Shown here: positions 5,983-12,741 of the stretch, piece after piece
Position numbering within the stretch: position 1 is the first letter of the stretch
Layout: the number at the start of each line of letters is the position of its first letter
NCBI GenBank assembly: GCA_016183945.1
Contig: JACPDP010000055.1
Span: 393-18,951, forward strand
Length of the DNA stretch: 18,559 bases
Reading direction: 5' to 3'
From: Magnetospirillum sp.
Lineage (GTDB): Bacteria > Pseudomonadota > Alphaproteobacteria > Rhodospirillales > Magnetospirillaceae
Made by a program: the position numbers and the translations under genes
Notes under the pieces: model-generated
What the model saw: only the letters and a program-made list of their open reading frames with translations
Databases searched by the model: none
Told to the model about the DNA's origin: nothing

Positions 5983-8169
5983 TTAATAATCTCCATCCAC
6001 TCCCGTTCTTAGCCCGACCCCCGCGTCATAGAACTCGCCGCGCACCAGCAGAGAGAACCGCCGGTCCGGCCCGAGGCGTTCGATGGCTCCCGCCGCCTCC
6101 AGCGCCCGCATCGGGCCGGGGTAGACGGCGACGCTGACCTGTTGCAGGGCGCGCAGCGTCTTCAGCGTCACCGTTCCGGCACGGAGCTCGGCCACCAGCG
6201 GTTCGGTCACGCCCCGCCACGGGACGATCACCGCCGTGGTGTCCTGGTCGATCATGCGGAAGTCGCGGGCGATGCCGCGGAACGGCCAGGTCATGGTGGC
6301 GCCGCCCTCGTCGAGGCGGCGAAGAATTCCGGGGCCGTCCAGGCAGCCCTTGTCCACCGCCAGCAGCGTGGCGAAATAGCGGCGCACCGTTTCGAGGCTG
6401 AGTGGGTCGTCGGCGGCTTGGACCAGTGGGGCCGCCAGTTCGCGCCGCCGCGACAATTCCGACAGCCACAGCTTGCGCGGGCTGTCGAAGATGACGAAGC
6501 GGCCGAAGGGCAGCAGGCCGTGGCGGTTGCAGCGCCCGGCCGCCTGGGCCAGCGAGTCGATGCCGGCGGCGGCGCGCCACACCACCGGGAAGTCCACGTC
6601 GACGCCGGCCTCGACCACGGTGGTGGCCACCAGCCGGCAGGGCAGGCCATCCGTCAGCCGGCGCCTGACCTCGTCCAGCACCTCGCGGCGATGGGCGGGG
6701 CACAGGGAGGCTGAGAGATGAACGGTGCCCTCGGGATGGTGCTTGGCCACCAAGGCGAACAGCTCGGCCGCCTGGGCGCGCGAATCGACCACGCACAAAA
6801 CCTGCGGCTCGGCGGCGAGGCGTAGCGCCAGCTGGTCGTCGTCGAGCCGCCCGGCCCGCTCGCTCTTCACCCGGCCGAAGGCGGCGAACAGCCCGGCGAC
6901 GTCGTCGATGATCCCGGTCACCGAGGCGAAGCCGGTGCCGAGATTGGGGCTGCGCCCGAGGTCGGGAAGCGTCGCCGAGCACAACACCACCGTGGTGCGG
7001 CAGCGCTCGGCCAGTTCGCGCAAGGCCCGGACGCAGGGTGCCAGGAGGCTTAGGGGCAGCGCCTGCACCTCGTCCAGCACCACCACGGCTCCGGCGATGT
7101 TGTGCAGCTTGCGGCAGCGTGACGGCTGGTTGGCGTAGAGGGTCTCGAAGAACTGCACGCTGGTGGTGACGATCACCGGCGCGTCCCAGTTTTCGGCGGC
7201 GAGGCGCTTCGGCCCCATGGTGTCCTCGGTCTCGACGACCGGCGCCGCGGAATGGTGTTCGACCACCGCGTCGGCCAGGTCGCCGAAGGCACGGCGGAAG
7301 ACATCCGCCGTCTGTTCGATGATCGAGGTGAAGGGGATGACGTAGATCACCCGCCCCAGCCCGTTCCGTTCGGCGTGGCGGAGCGCAAACGCCAGCGACG
7401 ACAGGGTCTTGCCGCCGCCGGTGGGAACCGACAGCGAGAACACTCCCGGATCCGACTCGGCCGTCTCGCGGCAGTGGCGCAGCACGTCGGCCCGGCGGGC
7501 GTTCACCGCCGGGGCGGCGTCGCTGGTGGCGGGAAGGCCTGCCAGGTGGCGATCCAGCCGTTGGCGCAGGGCGGCGATGGGGATGGTCGCGACGGCGTCG
7601 CGCTCCGCCGCCTGGGCCGGGGTGTAGAAGCGCTCGGTCTCCAGAAAGTCGGCGTCCACCAAGGCCGAGAACAGCATGCGCGTCAGGAAGCTGGCGGCAA
7701 AGGCCATGTCGCGGCGGTCGCAGCGCAGGGGAAAGGCCGGCTTGCCCGGAAGTGCCAGCTCCTGCGGCCATGGGGCCATGTCGGCGAGCAGTCGCCGGCC
7801 TTCGGCCAGTCGGGCATCGAGGTCGGCGGGGGCGGCGGCTCCGCCATCGGGCAGGCCGCCGTGGTGGCCGGCGATGGCATAGGCCAGCAGGCGTCCGAGG
7901 GGGCCGGGATAGTGCTGCTTGGCCGCCAGGATGGCGCCGCAGATGGAATGCTCGGCCGCGGGTCCCTCACCCCTGATGTAGCCTTGGAAGGCGGCCCGCA
8001 GCTTTCCGGCATCGTGAAGCAACCCGGCGGCACGCGCCAAATCGCCGGCGCCGAAGGTCTCGGCCAACAGCGCGGCCCGCCCGGCCGTCGCCAGCAGATG
8101 ACGGATCAATGGCTCCCAGGTCGCTTGCGGTGCGCCGGAGACGCTATGCGCAAAAAGAGGGCGAATCAA
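5983..8169 (-). CDS. cas3: Cas3 helicase-nuclease (type I-C)
   Basis: A fused HD nuclease and superfamily 2 helicase of about 728 residues. From a TTG start at 8169: His8 in FAHS, His52-Asp53 in LLHDAGK, His74, His102-His103 in AGHHGG, Walker A PTGGGKT at 249-255, DEVQ at 366-369, SAT at 398-400 and QAAGRCNR at 542-549. Known role: Cas3 is recruited to Cascade-bound target DNA and degrades it. All core motifs look intact. The frame is open to an ATG at 8214 (743 residues), but that has no ribosome-binding site, while the TTG has GGGGA ten bases upstream and places FAHS near the N-terminus, as is usual. The start is therefore probable, not certain. Confidence 0.95.
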   Translation of the reverse strand: MIRPLFAHSVSGAPQATWEPLIRHLLATAGRAALLAETFGAGDLARAAGLLHDAGKLRAAFQGYIRGEGPAAEHSICGAILAAKQHYPGPLGRLLAYAIAGHHGGLPDGGAAAPADLDARLAEGRRLLADMAPWPQELALPGKPAFPLRCDRRDMAFAASFLTRMLFSALVDADFLETERFYTPAQAAERDAVATIPIAALRQRLDRHLAGLPATSDAAPAVNARRADVLRHCRETAESDPGVFSLSVPTGGGKTLSSLAFALRHAERNGLGRVIYVIPFTSIIEQTADVFRRAFGDLADAVVEHHSAAPVVETEDTMGPKRLAAENWDAPVIVTTSVQFFETLYANQPSRCRKLHNIAGAVVVLDEVQALPLSLLAPCVRALRELAERCRTTVVLCSATLPDLGRSPNLGTGFASVTGIIDDVAGLFAAFGRVKSERAGRLDDDQLALRLAAEPQVLCVVDSRAQAAELFALVAKHHPEGTVHLSASLCPAHRREVLDEVRRRLTDGLPCRLVATTVVEAGVDVDFPVVWRAAAGIDSLAQAAGRCNRHGLLPFGRFVIFDSPRKLWLSELSRRRELAAPLVQAADDPLSLETVRRYFATLLAVDKGCLDGPGILRRLDEGGATMTWPFRGIARDFRMIDQDTTAVIVPWRGVTEPLVAELRAGTVTLKTLRALQQVSVAVYPGPMRALEAAGAIERLGPDRRFSLLVRGEFYDAGVGLRTGVDGDY

Positions 8170-8235
8170 TGAGTGCACATCCCCATATGAAGGTGTGTAT
8201 ATACCATGACGCATTCAAAAAGGGAAATTAATGAA
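8170..8235 (-). promoter_or_regulatory. AT-rich cas3 upstream region, candidate promoter
   Basis: An AT-rich island stands out in GC-rich surroundings just upstream of cas3. On the minus strand TATATA (8203-8198) could be a -10 box, with a weak TTCCCT 17 bp upstream. It overlaps an imperfect 14-bp palindrome GGTGTGTATATACC (8192-8205), a possible operator. A start near 8191 would leave about 22 bases before the TTG start. The -35 match is poor, so only the base composition and the palindrome are firm. Confidence 0.4.
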
Positions 8236-8295
8236 TATTCAGCCGGCAAGACGGAAAGGGTTTGTGGCCATGTCGCTGTCGGTGCTGGCCGATGC

Positions 8296-8313
8296 CCCCC
8301 GCGACGGCGGGGG
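8296..8313. terminator. GC hairpin after marR, possible terminator
   Basis: CCCCCGC-GACG-GCGGGGG is a perfect 7-bp stem with a 4-base loop. It lies 19 bp past the marR stop and about 100 bp before the cas3 ATG at 8214. There is no T-run on either side, so it is not a classic intrinsic terminator. It may still stall transcription or protect the marR 3' end. Confidence 0.3.
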
Positions 8314-8331
8314 TCCCTGCTGGCGGCCTCT

Positions 8332-8847
8332 TCAGGCCTCGCCGTCGCCGTGCATGCGCGCCATGGCATCGGCGGCCGAGGCCTTGAGCTTGGCCAGCAG
8401 GGTGTGGAGTTGCAGCAGTTCGTCCTCGGTCAGGCCGGCCATCGCCTCGGTGACCCAGGCCTGGTTGGCGGGCGCCATGTTGCTGAACACCCGCCGGCCC
8501 TTCGGCGTCAGCCGCACCCGCTGGACGCGGCGGTCGTCGGCGTCCTGATCGCGCGCCACCAGGCCCTCGCCCACCAGGCGGGTTATCAGGCCGGTCATGT
8601 TGCCGTTGGTGACCATCAGCCGCGTCGACAGCTCGCTCATGGTGAGCCCGTCGGGGGTGCGGTAGAGCTGGGACAGCAGGTCGAACCGTGGCAGGGTCGA
8701 GCCGAAGGTTTCCCGCAGGTTGGTGCGGACCAGCGCCTCGATCTGCTTCACCGACCCGAACAGGGCCAGCCACACCCTGAGCGGCAGCAGCCGGCTGCCC
8801 GAGTCGTCGCCTCCCAGACCCACCGTCAATGTTCCTCGATTGGACAA
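8332..8847 (-). CDS. MarR-family transcriptional regulator
   Basis: Up to 171 residues, a normal MarR size. The winged helix-turn-helix is visible: LTMSELSTRLMVTNGNMTGLITRLVGEGLV (about 68-97) and the wing DADDRRVQRVRLTPKGR (about 102-118), with helices at both ends for dimerisation. Such proteins usually repress nearby genes and respond to small aromatic or phenolic ligands; the target here is not evident. The longest frame begins at a TTG without a ribosome-binding site, and the predicted transcription start falls about 2 bases upstream. A TTG at 8829 or GTG at 8823, near GAGGAA, may be the true start. It is transcribed toward cas3, but a hairpin and an AT-rich promoter-like gap separate them. 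Confidence 0.88.
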   Translation of the reverse strand: MSNRGTLTVGLGGDDSGSRLLPLRVWLALFGSVKQIEALVRTNLRETFGSTLPRFDLLSQLYRTPDGLTMSELSTRLMVTNGNMTGLITRLVGEGLVARDQDADDRRVQRVRLTPKGRRVFSNMAPANQAWVTEAMAGLTEDELLQLHTLLAKLKASAADAMARMHGDGEA

Positions 8848-8856
8848 GATGGTTGA

Positions 8857-8885
8857 GACATAAATCGTTGCCGACGGCCTGACAA
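8857..8885 (-). promoter_or_regulatory. Candidate sigma-70 promoter of marR
   Basis: On the minus strand TTGTCA (8885-8880) is followed after 17 bp by TATGTC (8862-8857), 5 of 6 and 3 of 6 matches to the consensus. Predicted transcription begins near 8850. An interrupted inverted repeat CGTTG/CAACG sits inside the spacer region (8866-8887) and could be a self-operator. The promoter is plausible from sequence only. Confidence 0.4.
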
Positions 8886-9100
8886 CGTCAAAACGGGAGC
8901 GGCCAATGATGAGGGTACCGGATGTGATGGCCGGAAAAACATCAATCCGCCCTATCGCTACGCCTCCCCGGACAACGCCTGTTTACGGGGCAAGACGGCA
9001 AATCAAATGGCACGACTACAAACGCCGTGAGCGGGCGCGCGCTGTCCAGGCACTGGAACCGGACCACGCGCCCCGTCACACCAGGGATGGCGGCAGCGAT
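8886..9100. other. Intergenic stretch without a supported gene
   Basis: Between the marR promoter and the end of the cysteine-rich pair I see no supported gene. A plus-strand frame from 8906 to 9265 lacks a Shine-Dalgarno, has no recognisable protein pattern and runs antisense into the better-supported small ORF. Base composition is lower in G+C than the flanking genes. Confidence 0.5.
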
Positions 9101-9126
9101 AATAAGAAAAACTACCCTCGCGGTAA
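9101..9126 (-). terminator. Weak intrinsic terminator after the cysteine-rich pair
   Basis: Just after the stop of the second small ORF the minus strand has TACC-GCGAG-GGTA, extendable by one T-G pair, followed by GTTTTTCTTATT. The stem is short, but the T-run and location fit an intrinsic terminator for the two-gene unit. Confidence 0.4.
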
Positions 9127-9130
9127 CTGG

Positions 9131-9337
9131 TCAGCTTCCAGCCTGAATTTGGTCAGATGCCTCGCACTCGCATTCCCGCCAATACCGACAGTCCATCCTG
9201 TCTGCACACACGAGCACTTCACCGAGAACCGCCATGACTCCCTTGAGGTCTTGGCTGTCAAGTAATTTCCATGGGCATTCACCCATAGAACGAATCGAAG
9301 TGCAGTTGTCGGCAGCGGGAACCATTTCAGTGCGCAT
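9131..9337 (-). CDS. Small cysteine-rich protein, unknown function (second of pair)
   Basis: A 68-residue protein that I do not recognise. It has six cysteines (residues 12, 21, 44, 50, 56 and 58), ending in the pattern C-x5-C-x5-C-x-C (VCADRMDCRYWRECECE). No signal peptide or membrane segment is seen. The spacing could suit a metal or Fe-S site, but this is inference. The ATG at 9337 is preceded by GGGAGG about 6 bases upstream, a strong ribosome-binding site; a GTG at 9355 overlapping the upstream stop would give 74 residues. It follows the other cysteine-rich ORF by 14 bp and is likely co-transcribed and coupled. An antisense frame overlaps it but lacks such signals. Confidence 0.65.
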   Translation of the reverse strand: MRTEMVPAADNCTSIRSMGECPWKLLDSQDLKGVMAVLGEVLVCADRMDCRYWRECECEASDQIQAGS

Positions 9338-9351
9338 TGCCCCCTCCCTGT

Positions 9352-9552
9352 TCACCAGAGTTCTTGGTCAATGACGTGGGAACAACTCACTTCCATGTCT
9401 TCACCGTTTACCCTGAGGATTACGGCGATATCCGAAGCGGCCTCGGCCATGATCGCTTCGCCTGCCACCATCAGCGCCATGCATGCTCGGCCATCGACGA
9501 GCACGGTCACAGACATCGGACAATCAGAGCACTGCCGCCTACAGAGAGCCAT
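9352..9552 (-). CDS. Small cysteine-rich protein, unknown function (first of pair)
   Basis: A 66-residue protein starting MALCRRQCSDCPMS, with Cys4, Cys8 and Cys11 clustered at the N-terminus (C-x3-C-x2-C), then Cys24 and Cys57. The middle (VAGEAIMAEAASDIAVIL) looks like a regular globular core. I do not recognise the family. AGGAGGG lies four bases before the ATG, a near-ideal ribosome-binding site, which is the main evidence that it is translated. The N-terminal cluster suggests metal or Fe-S binding, by inference. A candidate promoter with an FNR-like palindrome lies about 75-120 bp upstream, and the second cysteine-rich ORF follows directly. Confidence 0.68.
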   Translation of the reverse strand: MALCRRQCSDCPMSVTVLVDGRACMALMVAGEAIMAEAASDIAVILRVNGEDMEVSCSHVIDQELW

Positions 9553-9743
9553 GGCACCCTCCTGACTCGGTCAAGCCAGCAGAATTCCCACCCGCCTGAC
9601 TATCCGTTAGGGTAAGTCAACGTACCATTAGTATTAGCCCCCCCCGAACGAGTCAATATTGCAATTATGCAAACACAATGCACATTATTCAACCTGAAGG
9701 ACACTCCCCGGCGCCCGGTGGCAGAGCGGCCGCGCTCGGTTAA
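9553..9743. other. Upstream region of the cysteine-rich pair
   Basis: This gene-free stretch holds the candidate promoter described separately, plus a small dyad TGAC-TCG-GTCA (9563-9573) in the predicted 5' leader just ahead of the ribosome-binding site. No open frame here looks like a protein. Its low G+C content contrasts with the adjacent palindromic element. Confidence 0.5.
9628..9672 (-). promoter_or_regulatory. Candidate promoter with FNR/DNR-like palindrome
   Basis: Reading on the minus strand, TTGCATAATTGCAA (9672-9659) is a perfect 5-bp-arm palindrome with TTG-N8-CAA geometry, the spacing of FNR, ANR and DNR sites, although the arm is TTGCA rather than TTGAT. Two bases later comes TTGACT (9656-9651) and, 17 bp on, TACTAA (9633-9628). 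Predicted transcription starts near 9621, putting the palindrome centre about 44 bp upstream, near the -41.5 position of class II activators. The region is AT-rich apart from a run of eight G. It would drive the two cysteine-rich ORFs. Confidence 0.45.
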
Positions 9744-9895
9744 CTCCTCCCCTGGCAAAGCCGGGGGAGGGCAGGGTGGGGGGGGCCCAACGAGCCGAAG
9801 GCGAGGCGGGAGTGGTGCCGGCGGATAAACTCCCGCGCTTCGCTTGGGCCCCCACCTTCCCTCCCCCGGCTTTGCCAGGGGAGGCCCGGCGCCGT
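9744..9895 (-). repeat. Long imperfect palindromic repeat element, copy 2
   Basis: The arms at 9746-9788 and 9846-9884 are near reverse complements (CCTCCCCTGGCAAAGCCGGG and its partner). The centre matches the reverse complement of the copy at 5786-5937, sharing GGGCCCAACGAG and GCGAGGCGGGAGTGGTGCCG. The outer CGGCGCCG flank is also shared. The tips of the arms differ between copies in a compensating way: GCC-GAA-GGC in copy 1 and GGCAAAGCC in copy 2, so base pairing is kept. It lies between the promoter of the cysteine-rich pair and the 3' end of the zinc-ribbon gene. Confidence 0.85.
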
Positions 9896-9949
9896 GGTGC
9901 GCCTATCCTGGCGCCTATGGGGCTGACCGGCCGCCGCCGTGGTGCCGGA

Positions 9950-10129
9950 TCAGGGCTTGTGGCCGGTCTTTTCGTAATGCTCCGCCAGCGCCCGCTGGAA
10001 GGCGGCGATCTGCTCCGGGGTCACCGCGGTGCCGCATTCGTAGCAGGTGTTGGACTGGCGGTCGAACCAGCGGCAGCCGCAGTCTTCGCAAGCCAGTTCC
10101 GGGCCGCCCTGGGGATTGTGGAAGATCAT
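9950..10129 (-). CDS. Small zinc-ribbon protein
   Basis: A 59-residue protein with a clear zinc ribbon: Cys14-x2-Cys17, then Cys29-x2-Cys32 (LACEDCGCRWFDRQ and NTCYECGTAV), followed by a helical tail that contains PEQIAAFQRALAEHYEK. Function is unknown; such ribbons often bind nucleic acid or a protein partner. The ATG overlaps the stop of the preceding 141-codon gene in an ATGA (10126-10129), which fixes the start and implies coupled translation. It is the last gene of the oxidoreductase operon. Confidence 0.8.
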   Translation of the reverse strand: MIFHNPQGGPELACEDCGCRWFDRQSNTCYECGTAVTPEQIAAFQRALAEHYEKTGHKP

Positions 10130-10551
10130 CGGCACGCCCCCATGAAGGCGACGCCAAAGGCGGTCAGCAGCGTCTCGTAGCCGGCCTCCAGCAGGTCGCA
10201 CTGGCGCCGCAGCAGGTACGACACCAGGCCGCCCTGCCGAATGTGGCGGCGCATCACCGGCAGGGCGTCGCCGGCCAGGCTGCGCGAGATTTCGGCCAGC
10301 GCCTCGTCATCGCCGACCAGCAGCACGTCCACCCCCGCCCGGGCGAAGCCGGGGAAGATGGCCGGCTGCACCGTCATGCCGGTGTGGCCGGCCTCCCACA
10401 CCACCATGGCCGGTGGCTCCGCATCCTCGCCCCGCCGGCGGACGGTCACGCCGATGCGCGCGCCCGGCTCCAGGTCGGCGAACAGCTCGGCGTGGCGTGC
10501 CAGCAGCGGCAGCCACGCCTCGGCCTGCGGCAGCGGCGTCACAGGCGGCAT
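10126..10551 (-). CDS. Conserved-looking protein of unknown function in the oxidoreductase operon
   Basis: A 141-residue soluble protein that I cannot assign to a family. It has alternating strand and helix character: a helix at about 9-26, strands GARIGVTV and AMVVWEAG, a Rossmann-like stretch GVDVLLVGDDEALAEIS at about 73-89, and a C-terminal helical part LVSYLLRRQCDLLEAGYETLLTAFG. No catalytic motif stands out. The ATG at 10551 lies 13 bp inside the end of the upstream oxidoreductase gene, and its stop overlaps the zinc-ribbon start by 4 bp, so the three genes appear co-translated. It could be an accessory or assembly factor; that is inference. Confidence 0.75.
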   Translation of the reverse strand: MPPVTPLPQAEAWLPLLARHAELFADLEPGARIGVTVRRRGEDAEPPAMVVWEAGHTGMTVQPAIFPGFARAGVDVLLVGDDEALAEISRSLAGDALPVMRRHIRQGGLVSYLLRRQCDLLEAGYETLLTAFGVAFMGACR

Positions 10552-12541
10552 CCCAACCGGTAGCCCTCCTGGATGGCGATGGCGAGCCCGCGTGGCAGCA
10601 GCGCATCGCCGCAGCCGTGCAACTCGTCGACCATCCATTCGAAGGCGTGGAACAGCTCCTGGTTGGCCCTGCGCGGCGTCGACGACACCACCGCATCCGC
10701 CGCGATGATGTGGGCCTCGCCCTTGCCGTCGATGACGTGGACGCCGGCCGCGTCGATCCTGGTCACCTGTGCCCCGGTCACCGTTGGAATGCCCAATTCC
10801 TCGATCCATGAGTTGTGGCGCCATTTCCACGACGGCATCACGTCGCCGGCGATGCGCTTGTCGGCCTCGACGATGGTGACCTTGGCGCCTTTGGTCGCCA
10901 GCGATTCGGCCAGGGTCAGCCCGATCTTGCCGCCGCCCAGCATCACCACCCGGCCCTCGGGCACCACTTTGCCGGAGGCCACGTCGGCGGCGTCGATCAG
11001 GGTGACGCCATCTTCCAGGCTGGGGCGCTGGGCTTCGTCGGTGCGGGCGCCGGCTGCGATCACCGCGGCATCGTATTGGTGCAGCACGTCGCGCATGAAT
11101 TTGGGATCGACGGTGGTGGACAGCACCACCTTGATGCCCAGCTTGCGGGCCATGGTCTCGTAATAGGCCACCACGCTCTGGAGGTCGGCGCGGTTGGCCA
11201 GGTCGTGGGCGGCGTAGCCCCGCAGGGCACCGCCGATGCCGTCGGACTTGTCGAACACCGTGACGTCATGGCCGCGCTGGATGGCGGCGATGGCGCATTC
11301 CATGCCGGCCGGACCGGCGCCGACGATCATCACCTTCTTCTTCACCGCCGCCGGAGTGATGGCGTATTCGGGCTCGACCTCGTGGCCCAGCGCCGGGTTC
11401 ATGGCGCAGGTGTAGGGCAGGTCGCGGAACAGGCGCGACAGGCAGTTCAACTGCCCGACGCAGCGCTTGACCTCGTCGAGGCGGTCCTCGGCGGCCTTGT
11501 GCAGCATCTTGGGGTCGGCCAGCAACGGCCGGCAGACTTCCCAGTAGTCGAAGTCGCCGTTCCTGAGGCATTCCTCGGCCATCTCGGGGTCGGGCAGGCG
11601 GACGCCGAAGGCGATGGGCATGTCGGGGAGCAGCAGCTTGGCCCGCCGCGCCAGCCGGTTCCAGTGGCCGGGGGCGATGTCGCGGCCGATGGAGGATTGC
11701 CGGGGGCGATGTCGCGGCCGATGGAGGATTCGGGCGCCTCCTGCCAGCCGACGGTGACGCTGATCATGTCGACGCCGGCCTCGGCGGCCTGCTGCATCAA
11801 CTCGAAGCACTCGTCCTCCGAGTTGCCGCCCCAGCGGTCCATCAACTCGGCGCCGTTGAGGCGGACCACCAGGGGATGGTCGGGCGTGGCCTGCTTGATG
11901 GAGTCGATCAGCTCGCGCATGAAGCGACCGCGATTGGTCAGCGAGCCGCCGTATTCGTCGCTGCGCTGATTGGTGAACTTGGAGTTGAAGTTGGCCAGCA
12001 GGTAGCCCATGAAGCTGGTGACCTCGGTGCCGTCGAAGCCGGCCTTGACGGCGCGCCGGGCGGCCTCGGCGTGCTGCTTGACGGTCTCCTTGATCTGTTC
12101 CTTGGTGATCTCGCGCGGCGCGCGGAAATGCGGCAGCGTCTGCGGCACCACCGACGGCTGGATGCAGTAGCCGAGGTCGATGCCGCCGTAGCGGCCGGCG
12201 TGCAGGATCTGCTGGATGGCGATGCCGCCGCCGTCGTGGATGTAGCGGGCGATCATCTCGAACTGCGGCAGGAACTTGTCGTCCCACAGTGCCACCTGCC
12301 GGAAATAGGCCTTACCCTCGCCCAGCGGGTCGGGATAGGCGCCCTGGTTGGTGATGATGCCGCAGCCGGTCTCGGCGATCACCCGCATGCGCGCCAGCTC
12401 GCGCGGGGTGATGGTGCCGTCGCGGCCGTTGTAGTTGGAGACGCAGCAGGCGCCATACTTCACGCGGTTCTTGACCGCGAACCGTCCCCATTGGGTGGGT
12501 TGGAACAGATGGGGCAGTTTCAGTTCGCCAGGCTTTTCCAC
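10539..12541 (-). pseudogene. OYE-like flavin/Fe-S oxidoreductase, frame broken by 32-bp tandem duplication
   Basis: With one 32-bp copy removed (duplicated at 11667-11698 and 11699-11730) this is a continuous 656-residue enzyme of the 2,4-dienoyl-CoA reductase, trimethylamine dehydrogenase and BaiCD family. It has an N-terminal FMN barrel (QQILHAGRYGG; GFDGTEV; RSDEYGGSLTNRGRF), a Cys cluster CVGQLNC plus a later Cys, then FAD-type (VMIVGAGPAGMECA) and NAD(P)-type (VVMLGGGKIGLTLAES) dinucleotide folds. As written, translation from the GTG at 12541 (GAGGAG six bases upstream) leaves frame at the duplication and stops at 11447 after about 364 residues. The usual Cys at the second Fe-S position is Gln, and the barrel His-x-x-His motif reads TSFM. 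Mutation, phase switching or assembly error are all possible. Confidence 0.85.
11667..11730. repeat. Perfect 32-bp tandem duplication
   Basis: Two adjacent identical 32-bp copies begin GCCGGGGGCGATGTC and end ATGGAGGATT, at 11667-11698 and 11699-11730. As 32 is not a multiple of 3, the extra copy shifts the reading frame of the oxidoreductase gene. The two reading frames on either side differ by exactly this offset (434 minus 32 equals 402, divisible by 3). Confidence 0.97.
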
Positions 12542-12741
12542 GCGACTCTCCTCATGACGTCCGGCTTCCGGTTTATCCTTTATACATAAAATATTCAAGC
12601 ATGGAATAATGTGGGCGGGGATCGGGGTGGCCGCCGCCTGTGGCGGGTGTGCGGCTTGAGACAGAGGCGGCTGTTTCGCTTGCGTCCTCGGTGAAAGTTG
12701 CCTAAAAAGTTTATGCTTCAATCATAATCGGAGTACGGCTC
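12542..12741. promoter_or_regulatory. Divergent promoter region, oxidoreductase operon and Rid gene
   Basis: A 200-bp divergent intergenic region. AT-rich patches lie at both ends. On the oxidoreductase side, ATTCAAGCATGGAAT (12593-12607) is an imperfect palindrome and a possible operator, with TATAAA-like boxes next to it on the minus strand. On the Rid side, TTGCCT (12698-12703) and CATAAT (12723-12728) are -35 and -10 candidates with a long 19-bp spacer. GGAG lies eight bases before the Rid ATG. The exact promoters are not certain. Confidence 0.5.

Noticed and set aside
5754..5996. Small open frames across the cas3-cas5c gap encoding PPLPKAGEGWGG-like peptides
   Set aside because: These peptides come from the palindromic repeat itself and are a common artefact of such elements.
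7252..8172. A 306-codon plus-strand frame antisense to the cas3 N-terminal half
   Set aside because: The minus strand holds intact HD and Walker A motifs; the plus-strand product is low in complexity and shadow-like.
8906..9265. A 119-codon plus-strand frame in the marR upstream region
   Set aside because: No ribosome-binding site, no recognisable pattern, and it conflicts with the better-supported minus-strand cysteine-rich ORF.
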